Below, in pieces: positions 13,546 to 24,251 of a stretch of 64,000 nt of DNA. The position numbers and the translations under genes are program-made. Within the stretch, counting starts at the first letter, position 1; the number at the start of each line of letters is the position of its first letter. A model generated the notes under the pieces. The model had not been told where the DNA came from. It saw only the letters and a program-made list of their open reading frames with translations, and did not search any database. Location of the stretch: NCBI RefSeq assembly GCF_001640805.2, contig NC_066838.1:17417506-17481505 (forward strand), read 5' to 3'. Origin of the DNA: Lates calcarifer (lineage: Eukaryota > Chordata > Actinopteri > Centropomidae).

Positions 13546-14639
13546 GTCGGATATAACTGATGAAGTGTTGCTTTCAAGTAAATCCAAGCTCCCAGTTTCC
13601 AGGCTGCACTCCGTCCTGCTCTGACATGGGGCCAATGTAGAGGTGTAGAGCCATTGAACAGGAACTCACTGTGGCACTAAGCTCCTGTCCCAGAGAGGCC
13701 GGATCGGCTTGTAAACAGTCTCCATGGAAATTGAATAAAATGACGAGAAATATAAGATCCTCCTGTAAACTGCATCAACATCCATTTGTCCAATATGAAA
13801 ACCAATAAACTGGCCTTTCCCACCAAAGACCAAAACCACAGTGAGTTACTTAGCAACAACCATAAAACATTTGTAAAGGAAGCTCGCTGGGGTAATAACT
13901 AATCGTGTTGTTTATTCTTGTCTTTTTCAACATGTAAGCCTTCGAGAAGCTGGGCTAGAAGCCAAGGGTTTTGTTGTCTAACGGATGGCCTCAGAGTTTT
14001 CAGTTGAACTGCACTTTAATGTGTTCTAACTGCAGCTCGGCTCCACAGTGCACTCCCCCGCTGGGATTTGAGCTCACCCACTGTTCAGAACCTCAGGGCT
14101 CCATTAAGGTGACATACGGCTTTGTCGTCACCTCCAATACTCTTTGAAATGGGAGTGATGGAGTCCACGGGGACTCCAATTATAAACTATAGAGCAAGCA
14201 CACTGACGCACATATACACGCATCTAAATCACTGCAAACATGTATCAGTGCCTAACTATTTACTGCCCTTCAACACACCTTTGTGAACTTGTGATGAATG
14301 AATGATTTGAAAAATGGACAACTGTCAAACGGCGCCATTCAGAAACTGTTCCCATGAATTCAGAGCTCAGGATGAAGGATTTATTTGTTTCCCACAATGC
14401 CTGAAAAGCTGTTTCTTCCAAGAAACAGCCATTCTGTGGCAGGCAAGTCACTACAGCCGTAGTGATGATAAACTGAGAAATGGTGCCATCTTTAGGTGGC
14501 TTCCAAAACTTGATCTTAAAATGTTAGATAAACGAATGAAACAAATGGAAGGAAAAGTATTTTTTTCTAATGTAAAATATTGCTTTAACAAAACCAAAAA
14601 GTTGGGGTTGGGGTTATCAGTGCAGCTGAAGTTGATCGG

Positions 14640-14760
14640 AAAGCCTGTGCCAGATTTCATGGCAATCCAACCAATAGTTGTTTACATACTTACACTTAAA
14701 ACCTCATATGTCATGAGGAAAAGCCTGGGGGTCACCAAGGCCTTATTAGACCAGTAGTTG
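14640..14760 (-). repeat. Dispersed teleost repeat, short copy
   Basis: Contains agatttcatggcaatccaa followed by ccaatagttgt and the diverged continuation, matching the family at 7471 in reverse orientation. It has no coding potential. Confidence 0.55.
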
Positions 14761-15755
14761 TTCATTCATGAGATGCACTGAATAAAACACTACTTATGCT
14801 TGTTAGACCATGTTTAATTGCCATAACCAAAAGCAGTTATTTATCCACTGTTCTAACAGAAGGCTGGGAAATGGATAACATCACCATTTTGAAATTAAAT
14901 CTGTGAATATTTTGCTGTGTTGAATTTTTACATGCAGACAGTTTAGTAAAGGCTTTATTTTCTTGTACACACACGGGGCAAACGAAGGTTCTGTTATACA
15001 CGGCAGCTGGTAATAGATGTATCATTTTAAATGTACACAAAGTGCAGGAGTATGTCAGAGGGGTCGGAGCGTTTCAGTATTCATGCTAGAGGAATGTTAT
15101 TGGTCAAACAGTGTGGTGAACTACAGCCGCCAAATCCAGCCAAACACAAAATAAAAGTAGGCAGTTCAACAATACCTTCAAATGCTTGCGTGCATGAGAT
15201 GCATCATAAATCTATTTTCTATGTAACTTCAAAATAAAAGTTCAAAATTAAAAAATATTTTCCGGCTATATGAAGTGAACGCATATCTCTTTTTAAATGT
15301 GACCAGTGCCAGTGCGTCTTGTGGACTGCATTCTGCTTTCTTTCATTATCATAGTAAAATTTCATCAAGTTCACTGGAGTTCATGGACTGCTGAACATTG
15401 CTGGGCCCAAACTACATTTTAAAACAACTAAATAAACAGCTAGTCTAAATTCCACCAGCTAACATGATACCAAATATCTTCTCCCACATTTGGTATGTCT
15501 CACAGAAACCAACTTTAAACAGCCAACATAAACAGCTGTCTCTGAATACGCCCCTGTAACATCAAAACCAGCTCCTTTCAAAATATATATTCTGTGCAAT
15601 ATACTGTAAATAAAATAAAACCTGCAAACATACAGAAGCATATGTTTTTCTCTTCACCTCTTATTTTTTTCTCACTTCAAATGCATCATCCTGTGTCCCC
15701 TGCCAAAGAAAAGAAAACCCCAGCTGCAGCCATGAACCACAACCTACCGGCCCTT

Positions 15756-18700
15756 TCAACAGTCAATATTAATGCTGGACAGCAGCTCCTCCAAGGCCTC
15801 CAGCTTCTGATTGGCCTCCTCAATGGCGCTGTATGTCTGCACGTTGCTGGCGATGTGGTAGCGGATGTCGTCCACCAAGGGGACAGAGTCGGTCTCATGT
15901 CGCTCCTCCAGCGACGCGGCATCCTCTTTGATGATTTCGGCAAACTCGGGCTGCTCCACCAGCTGTGACAGACAGGTATGACAGGTACAAAGGTGTGAAT
16001 TTGTCCTGAGTGGGTGGGGTGGGTGGGGTGGAGGGGGGTTGAGTATGGCTGACCAGTACATCCAGATAATCAAGCTCAGCCCAGAGCTGCTATATTGTGA
16101 AAACTGGGACCTATCTCATGTAGCTGACAAACACAATAACAACAAATATTATACCACGGCCTCAGAGGTCAGTGTTGAATTTGACTATATATGCACAAGC
16201 AGTCCATTGAGTGTTCAGAAGCGTTCTCTGTGATCTTCAGACGACTGAATATCCAAAACGCTCTCTTGTTACTTAGACAAAAATAAAGCCGATTCAAGCA
16301 CAGCACAAAGACTGATACCCACCCGCTCAATAATCTTGGCCATGAACTCTGTGCATTGGTCCTCCAGCCGAGAGAGACGGAAAAGCTTGGCCGTCTTCCA
16401 CATGCACAGGACGTTGTCCTCACATATGGTCTTGCCAAGCGTCTTCCCGCACAGACGCTTCAGCCCAGGCAGCAGATACATGTCGGCCACACACAGCACG
16501 TCAAAAACGTTCTCTGTCGTTAGCTGGACATGAAGAGCGACAGGTCAGGTGTCAAACAACGACGTGAATTCAAGAATCATTACCTTTATTTTATAAGGAG
16601 TTGTGTGTGCTCTGAAAGACTCTGGTGTTGCCAGCTTGTTCTTTCTTAAAGCTCTAAAAAAGTCCATCCTTCTGGCAATTTTTCAGGCCATAAAGAATCT
16701 GTAAACTCACTTCAGAATCACTTCAAATTTCAGACAGAAATTGTGCACTAACCTCTGTGTAGTCAGTGTAGATGTAATACATGATGTGGATAAAGATTTC
16801 ATTGGAGATGTTGTGTAAAGTTATCACTGGGGTGCTGGGCTGGGACTGTAGTTGCTCTCCCTCACTGAAATGGTCCTCCAGCAAGGCTTTAAAGTAATCA
16901 CTCCGCCCGCAGAAAAACACCTACCGACACACACACAATTACACTCTAATGCTAATTTTTTGACAGTGACAGGATCTGGGCTGGGGAAGAGGGTTTGTAA
17001 TGCAGCCGAGGAATGCTGTGTGAGTTTTGTAGTTCGTACCTTATGACACAGGAAGTCGTAACCATCGACTCTGAAGCAGATGTCAGGATAAGTAGGGAAG
17101 CGGTCGACTCTGTTAAAGGGAAGTTCCCCAAATCCGACCTGGGGGGAATGAGCAACACAAGATCCTTTACAACTGCCAAATACCAGCAGCTATTGTGGGT
17201 TCAGATTCTCAATTTCTTTGCCAACATGTGCTTACTCTTAGTTCAGTGGGCAGTGCACAGTCTGCTAACTGAGCCATCTCCTCCTGAAGCTGGCAGGTGT
17301 GAGGCTCCAGGCTCAGGACCTTCACACAGATTCCTGGCTTGTTGGACACTTCAGTATGAAGAAAGAGAGAGAGAAAGAGACATAATTCATCTGGAAAATA
17401 CAATCCAAGCTGCTGAAAAATGGTGCAGAGATTAACTAGGCATTGGAATTATGATGTGTTTTGTATTTCGAGGCTATCTGAAAAACCTCTGCATGTTTTG
17501 CAGCAATAACATACATACTACCAGCGTAAATGTGAACCAGGAGTACTGTCTTACCAAATTCATAAAGCTGTTTGCATTTGCTCTCCAGCTCCTCTATTAA
17601 CTCTGCCATCTTGCACTGTTTAGCAAGTCGTCTGCAGTCCTCCACGAGGCTTATATCAATATCCAACCGTCCTGTAACATCAAGGCCAAAAAAGAATGTG
17701 TTAGGAATGGCAGGGTCGTGTCTTTTCCCGCAAAGTTTAAAAACTCTGATCAACAAATTGAATATTTGTTGCTTGAACACACACCAACCTGTATAGAAAT
17801 ACTGCAGGATGGCTCCAAAGGCTGCAGGGTTGATCTGAAATCAAAACAGCTCTTATGCACATGATACAATAAGGCTGTTTTGTACTGTGTAAAAGACATG
17901 ACAATCTAATGACGAAGAAGACAATATACAGAAGCACAGAATGATTCAGCCTGAATATATATGTATCTACCAGAGGGTGTTTAAGGGTGATCAAGTTCTT
18001 TCCTTTCCATTTGGTCTCAAACATTTCAGTGAAGTACTCGGAGCGTGCACTGAGAACGCAGCGGTGGGCTGGAAATGTTTGTCCATGAACCAGGAACTTG
18101 ACGTCGCTGTGTTGACCCTGCTCCAATAACCTAAAGCAAAAACCCATAAATGTCTGGATTACATTACCACATTGTGTGTGGTCCAGCAGATTAATGTACA
18201 ATCTATAAATGTAGCATACTGTGCTTTTGCAGTTCATTCATCTCATGATCCTGTTTCATTTTAGTGTCAACTACTGAAGCAGCTGATGAACTGCTCTGTA
18301 GAGAAGTTGGATGATTTACATGAATAACTATCAGGTGCTTTATCCTTACATGTGCAGGAAATAGTTGAAATCATCCCGCTGCATAGCACGGACACTGACA
18401 CACTTATAGTCCTTAAGCAGGCGTCGAACAGAGTCATTCAGGGAGCCGTACATGCACCTCTCGCCATCAAACGTGTTGGCTTCACACTTGGCACCTGAAA
18501 GCAAAGAAAAGTAAAAAACTCAGATGATACCACAGAACATTTCAGTGCAATTATAAAGCTCAACAAAGTATAGTAGTCTCACTGTTTAGACTTTTATTAT
18601 GTTTGTGTTACCAGTCTTACCACTAGCCAACAGGTACTGGACCAGCTCCTCATGACCACAGAGACAGGCGTAATACCTGAAGAGCAAGAGTGTTCACATT

Positions 18701-20163
18701 TCAAGTGGTTAGGATGATGATGCTGTGTTACCTAAAGAATTAGACTGATTGCCTAAATTGTACTTACAAAGGGGTGCTGTCCCATTTATCTCTTACATTA
18801 AGGTCCACATCTCTTTGTTCAACAAGGTATCTTAGGGACAAAAAGACAAGAAATGACTGGTTACAGCCATATACAGGAGTCTACACAGTGACAGCCTATC
18901 ATAAGCTGAGATACTGATGCCCATCCTGACCACAGTCTGTGAGATTAGGCAAGAGAACCTCGAGCACCACCACAACAAGCACTGGAATCTCCCTAGGGAT
19001 GTGTCCTCAGCCCACTCCTGCACACCTTGCTGACTCATAACTGCACTGCCCAGATCAATTTCCGACCACATCATCAAGTTTGGTGCTGGGTCACATCACG
19101 AACAACAATGAAACAGACTATAGAGAGGAGGTGGAGCAACAAGCTACAAGGTGCAATAACAGCAACCTATCCTTAAACACAGGGAAGACTGAGGAGACAC
19201 AGTGAGCACCCCTCTTATTGCAGACCACCTGACCTAGTCCACCACCACCACACCTCTCACCAAGAAGGCCCAGCAAATCCTGTAGAGACTGAGGAAGGCG
19301 ACTTTTAGTGGTGTCTCATCTGTCATACATGTTGCACAGTGGAAAACAATATTTATTGTTATTGTTACAAAGTAACAATAAAGAACTTGAACAGAGGGCA
19401 GCTTGTGCATATTGCACGTCAGTTATGTGCCAAAATGCACGATGGAAATACAGGGAAGCCACACTGTTCACACAGCTACACACGTTACTTACATAGGAAT
19501 CAGTCAGTAAACAAGCCTTCTTTTGTATTGCTGTGCACAGTATGTTGGTGACTATGCATGTAACCTACATTCACTGACACACTGACTTTTTTTTCATGAA
19601 AATTAAACATATCCTATATTTTGCAGAGCTGGCTAGGTAGGTCAAACTGTACATTGCTTTGACTTGTCATGATTGATTCCTGCTCTTGAAAATTAGCAGT
19701 CTGTCCCAAAGCACAGGAAGTATCTCACTAAGCTGGGAGCAGAAAATTCTCCACATACCTTCCTGTTAAGCATCCGCCTCTGACAGCTAGTAACCTACGT
19801 TGCATCTGGAAACTGAGGAGCTGACCTACAAACGTTAGCTAAAGTTACCAGCTGGGTCATCAAAGCTAATGTTAGCAACCCTCTTGTTTACTTGCAATAC
19901 GATGCAGTTAGCGTTGTGTTCAGCTGCAGCACTGCAGTCCAGAGCAGGCCAAATAAAAGAGGGCTAATGTTTTGAGAGACAGGTCTGAGAAACGAAGAAG
20001 CTAACAAAGCTAACTGCAACCACGTCAAGTAAATTAAGTTTACTTTTAGCACACAGAAGCAAAGACAACCAAGCCCAAATAACGTCAGTCGAACGTCAGT
20101 TGGTTACCTGACTCTACAAATGTCGCCCTTTCTGCAACTACTAAACAAATCGGACACATCCAT
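15756..20163 (-). CDS. abtb1: Ankyrin repeat and BTB/POZ domain-containing protein 1, complete
   Basis: Twelve exons: 20163-20108, 18830-18768, 18676-18621, 18494-18350, 18130-17971, 17834-17789, 17671-17555, 17348-17236, 17138-17040, 16920-16753, 16523-16323, 15962-15756. All phases match and sum to 1431 nt, a 476-residue protein; human ABTB1 is 478. Residues 1-65 are two ankyrin-type repeats (YYACLCGHEELVQYLL). A first BTB domain starts near 115 (HSDVKFLVHGQTFPAHRCVL) and a second near 265 (PDICFRVDGYDFLCHKVFFCGRSDYFKALL). The C-terminus ends QKLEALEELLSSINIDC. BTB/ankyrin proteins of this family act as adaptors, including for CUL3 ubiquitin ligases; ABTB1 (BPOZ) has been linked to PTEN signalling and to eEF1A turnover. 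The sequence gives identity, not substrate. Intron 1 carries a decayed antisense LINE. Confidence 0.95.
16011..16039 (+). other. G-quadruplex-prone G-run cluster in abtb1 intron 11
   Basis: Six or more runs of at least two to six G (TGGGTGGGG-type units ending in a six-G run) lie within about 28 bp on the plus strand, meeting the G4 pattern. For abtb1 (minus strand) this is a C-rich tract about 50-75 nt upstream of the last exon's acceptor, so it may double as pyrimidine-rich splicing sequence. Confidence 0.6.
18860..19390 (+). mobile_element. Decayed non-LTR retrotransposon (LINE) 3' fragment in abtb1 intron 1
   Basis: Read on the plus strand, and allowing frameshifts and stops, the segment follows the reverse transcriptase pattern of teleost L2/Rex-like LINEs. 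A G-x-PQ...P segment near 18985-19015 corresponds to the PQGxxLSPLL block. ATCATCAAGTTTGGTGCTGG near 19071 sits where the FADD catalytic block should be but is mutated. ACTATAGAGAGGAGGTGGAG near 19118 matches the YREEV block, and CAACCTATCCTTAAACAC near 19162 the NLSLN block. A 3'-tail-like ttattgttattgtta / caataaagaacttgaa follows at about 19355-19390. It is antisense to abtb1 and cannot encode an active enzyme. The clade assignment is a guess. Confidence 0.65.
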
Positions 20164-20358
20164 GATCCCCTCGGTGTTTTCGGTCCTCTGTAATGCATTG
20201 AGACGGCCTGTCTACTGGACAGGTGAGCGATGACTTGGTATAGCTTCAGAGATTGCTGGGTATACGCTGAGAAAGTGGGCTAGCTGTCACAGCTTCTTGC
20301 ACAGTTGTTGTCAACAACCTGCTTGGTTCCTCAGTGTTTTGGTCGAAAAGGTCCGGCA

Positions 20359-20368
20359 GTCACGTGAC
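20359..20368. promoter_or_regulatory. Perfect CLEAR-type E-box GTCACGTGAC upstream of abtb1
   Basis: The 10-bp palindrome GTCACGTGAC lies 196 bp upstream of the abtb1 start codon, in the expected promoter region. It equals the CLEAR consensus bound by MiT/TFE bHLH-zip factors (TFEB, TFE3, MITF) and contains the CACGTG core also used by USF and MYC. Its position suggests a regulatory role. Binding is not shown by sequence alone. Confidence 0.5.
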
Positions 20369-20860
20369 TAGAGTGTGGCTACTTCACTCGCGGTACAGAA
20401 TATTGGTAAAGTGAACGAGCCACGCAAGACGGCAGATGGGTATTATTCTCTTGCAGCATTTAGTTGTGTATCCCGTTTTATTTTTTACATTACTAAACCT
20501 TGTTTCACAACATGTATAGTTTGTTGTCGTTCCTACCCACAGGCACGTAATTTAAATGAGTGACAGTTCACCGTAACGGCTGTAGAATGTTGAAAATCGG
20601 AGCCCACACATGACACTTGAATGCAGCACACGTCAACGTGCCATCTACGGTTTTGTTTATGTTTTTGCCTTGTAGGTTTTCAAAACCCGTTTACTGAAAT
20701 GAAAGCGGAAATGCACCTTTATTATGCATAGCAGAGTAACTGTTTGAGACATGGATGAATCACTGAACAGGTTAAAATCCTAGGAACCTGTACCATATGA
20801 GGCGAGTTTAATGGGTTATCAACCTAACCTGTTTAGCAGCAGGTGAACTTCGTCATTATC

Positions 20861-20861
<1 letters not shown>

Positions 20862-20910
<49 letters not shown>

Positions 20911-20911
20911 G
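20862..20911. repeat. (AAT)n microsatellite
   Basis: About 16 uninterrupted trinucleotide units of taa/ata, ending where the run breaks to gtaaatag. It lies in the spacer between abtb1 and the DNase-family gene. Confidence 0.9.
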
Positions 20912-21108
20912 TAAATAGAGGATTGGCTTAAAACGACCATGTATGCAAAACGACCGCAAAGAGACTCAATATACATGGGCCATGCTGCTTCTTATCAGTG
21001 TAATTAAAAACACACAAAACAAACCATTATTTATCAATTGTACACACAAATGATCATAAAAAACAAAAACAGTTTAGCCGAAACAGAAGCACTGACATCT
21101 ACAAGTCA

Positions 21109-24100
21109 TTATTTGAGTTGCATACTAGCAAGTCGTTGTTTTAATAAGAAGATCTGAAGTTGAAGTTTTTCTCGCTCCAGCAGGAGATTTTCCTTCTGAA
21201 GTTTCAGCACATCAACCTGCAAATTCTCTGAGGATAAGAAAACACACACAAAACACATATAATTAGTAATTTAATAGACATGCTTAAGAACTGTCACTGG
21301 AAGGAATTCTCTACTCTATGTGTATTTTTAATAAAAACATTGTAATTGACAGGTGGAAAAAACACTGACGGTATAAAACCCAATTAACCTTTTAGCCTTA
21401 TAATCCAATTGAGCTGTTATCACCGCAGAGGTGGCACTGACTGATCACAAAAATGATAAGTCCCATTTTAAGCATGGCTTTTAAAAATAGGGCGCTCCAT
21501 GAGTAAAACATTTAAGTTGAGTTGTGAAACTGATTTACAAGAAACACTCCCAAATTCCAAGCATTCCCTCTCATTATTTGCACCCCTGCCTTTCACAGAG
21601 TCGACACTGTACTGTAAATGTCAAGAGAGTTCCACATCAAGTACAAGTAGGTCTCGTCTCAAATATTTCACTCCATGTCTGCCACTGACAAGACTAAATT
21701 ACAGGTTTGCATGTTACCTGTGACATTTCTGTTAACTGATGCTTGGTGGGTATCAACAACGTCACAACTGTGGTTGCTCCTCTTCATCCAGAAGGGAGGA
21801 GCGCTGCGTAATTCTACCTCAACAGGGTAGTGATCGCTCACTCTAAGGGCCTGTGGGAGGTTGCATATTCAGAGTTCAGAGATCTTCATTGTTCCTTACA
21901 AGAAAATCAGATTTGTAGAGGAAGGTAAAACCCCACACAATCACAACATACATGAGGACACTGGACACTGATCACACCAGTTACAGCAAATAACCAAATA
22001 AAAAAGATGTATTTATTGCTTTTAACCCTGGGGGACCTATATGAGCTCAGTAAGGGATTTTATAAATTAACTTTATCACTGTCTTGTCCACATCAAAAGT
22101 ATTCAGTCTGCACAGAAAGTAAAGGTGCTTTTGCCGTTTGCGGATGTGTTGAGGTCAAAGGTCAAGTTCTTCCTCTCAGTTACTGTTTCCAGGTACTTGT
22201 AGCACTCAACTGCCTTAATAAGTGAGCCCTTAATTATAGTTGGAAGGTGTGAGTGAGATGTTTTCTTGAAGTCATTGGACTGATCTTTAGTTTTGAATAG
22301 AAACAGAACAGGACAATGAAAAAGTTATTTACCTGCATAAATAAAAAGTGTAACTTGTAGGTCATGAAAACCTAATCTTACCATTTCCTCTGTCATGGCA
22401 AACTCTTGCTGGAAATTGAATGGCTTGGCTGAGTTTGGCACCATGGCTGCCAGCATGTTGTCTCCATACACAACAATCCTATTAACAAATTCATTCCATT
22501 AATCAGTGTATAATGACAATATGTACATTTTCTTCCTGTCCTTTCACTACTCTTTGTTTTACTGGGTAAAAAAAAACAAGTATAATAATGTACACAATAC
22601 TGTACACATGCCTGTCGTAGGTGTGGTCATTTGATGTATTTGCAGTGGTGTCCACGTCATCACCAATCAGCCAGTGGAAATTCTTGTCGCTGCGAATACG
22701 GATCTCCTTCATTTCTTTACGTGTGACATAGGCACCATCTGCGTTGAAATCCCCCAGGATCATAATGTTCTGGAATAAATCAAGAGCAGCCATTTCAGTA
22801 CTAATAAATTAGTTATAGTGTGTATCATGAGCTCATTAATGCACTGCTTTGAAGTGGAACAATGATGCTAAAATACTGCAGCAGGATGATGCAACTCACA
22901 TCAGTTTTCCACTTGTCTCTGACCGTCAGGAAGACCTCATACAGCTCATCTAGCTCTTTCTCTGAGTCCGATGGCGTGGTGTGGACCGGGATCAGCACTA
23001 TATCGTTCAGCACTTCAACAAAAATAGTTTGGTTAAACCACAAATGCACGCTGTGTGCCCCAGCAGGACACAATTAAACGTGCAGATACACACACAAGAT
23101 GTTGACTGACAGAACCTGATCAACCTGACGCCTGCTTTTAGCCACATGTCACTCTAAATTTGATGCATTCACTTCAAAAAACAAACAGGTCCGTGTACAG
23201 ACATGACTCAAACATACCACAGAAGTCACATCAGCAACGTCGTTACAATGTCTACAGCAACCGATCAAATCAACAAACACGCTGATTCTGATGATGTAAC
23301 TACCTGTTAAACCTCTGTTAAGTGCAGAGACTGACCTGTGTTGTGTGGTTTGAAGTGGAGAATATATGGCTCTCTGGCAAAAGCGTCCTTGTTGTTCACC
23401 TGGTTGTCTTCGTATTGATAGCTGTCTATCAGGTCGACCACATCATCCCTTCCAGTAGGACAAAATATTTTTTAGTGCAACTGTTCAGTGGTTAAATTAA
23501 GAGAGTATTGCAGTCAGGTGAAATGATTTGACCTCACCTGTATAGAAACAGAAACTGTTCCTTGTATTTGGTCCTTCCCAGGCGGGTACTGATCTGCAGT
23601 GCATAGTGATGGGTTGTGTTGACCCTGAGAGGTATAGGATGGTAAAAGTAAGCATATAAACAGTCAAAAGTGACAATATTTGCTTCTATTAGAAATAATA
23701 AATGTAAACTCACTTGTTCAGTTCATCCAAGAACACTTTAACAGATCTTCCGGTCACATCCATGACCTCCAGGATCAGTATAATGTCATATTGAGACACA
23801 ATCTGTAAAACTCAGCTTTATTTATAAAGCACTTTAAAGCAGCAGAGTTGACCAAAGTGCTGTACACAAACATAAAACAAAGCAAATAAAAACAATAAAA
23901 GCCAATAAGATAAAACAATAAGAACAATAATTTTTTAAAAATCTGAACTTGTGACAGCTTCATGAGAAACAGCTACAAATTACAGAGGAATGTATGAATA
24001 TCATTTTCAGTTTAAGGCTTAATGCTATACCCTGCCAGTTGTTCTTTGTTCCTAAGACAACTGCTTAGTCTCTCCTTGGCTGCTTCCCAAAACTAAACCC

Positions 24101-24251
24101 TTGTAATTGTTGTTGATTTTTAAATGTTTCTATGTTAATCCAAAGCTCCCACCAAAGCCTGTGTTTTTACCTTGACAAGAGTCGACAGAACATCTGGACG
24201 TGAGACTTTTGCCTGTCCAAACCTCCGAACATTGAATGAAGCTATTTTCAT
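21109..24251 (-). CDS. dnase1l4: DNase I-family endonuclease, intracellular form with C-terminal leucine zipper (DNase1-like 4 type)
   Basis: Nine exons: 24251-24171, 23802-23714, 23624-23538, 23448-23336, 23012-22900, 22769-22612, 22478-22382, 21850-21718, 21227-21109; 990 nt, 329 residues. It is predicted to cut DNA using Ca2+/Mg2+. The DNase I catalytic set is present at near-standard numbering: E39 (ILEVMD), E79, H134 (PVHTTP), D168 and N170 (LGDFNADGAY), D213 (TYDRIVV), H253 (SDHYPVEVEL). Translation starts at MKIASFNVRRFG, the first strand of the fold, two bases after an acceptor, so there is no signal peptide. Both DNase I disulfides are absent (the only cysteine is C275), consistent with a non-secreted enzyme. 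Residues 293-328 form a coiled coil with Leu at 298, 305, 312 and 319. Exon 6 ends in a GC donor. Assignment to DNASE1L4 rather than DNASE1L3 rests on the missing signal peptide and disulfide. Confidence 0.85.
23806..23940. repeat. Interspersed teleost repeat abutting the acceptor of DNase exon 2
   Basis: The segment tttataaagcactttaaagc ... ccaaagtgctgtacacaaac followed by an A/T-rich aacaataaaa tail matches a widespread teleost repeat. It lies in intron 1, and its edge falls within about 10 bp of the splice acceptor of the exon starting at 23802. Confidence 0.55.

Larger units (their letters stand above)
2189..15755. other. Gene-poor interval upstream of slc6a6 and downstream of abtb1
   Basis: I recognise no protein-coding exon in these 13.5 kb; the open frames are short and have no recognisable family motif. 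The interval should hold the 5' non-coding exon(s) and promoter of slc6a6 and the abtb1 3' UTR. The most promoter-like stretch is about 5870-6260, which is locally GC-rich and contains GGCGCGCC near 6224. Also present are a CT run at 11301-11328, a CCA run near 6181-6200 and several copies of a dispersed teleost repeat (annotated separately). Confidence 0.6.
20164..21108. other. Spacer between the abtb1 5' end and the DNase gene 3' end
   Basis: Holds the abtb1 promoter region, a long ATA/AAT microsatellite at 20862-20911 and the 3' UTR of the DNase-family gene (minus strand). No coding exon is recognised; the open frame beginning with GTG at 20375 has no family motif. Confidence 0.6.

Noticed and set aside
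20375..20563. Open frame next to the abtb1 promoter, suggesting a divergent gene
   Set aside because: Starts with GTG, no family motif, no donor in phase; more likely chance.
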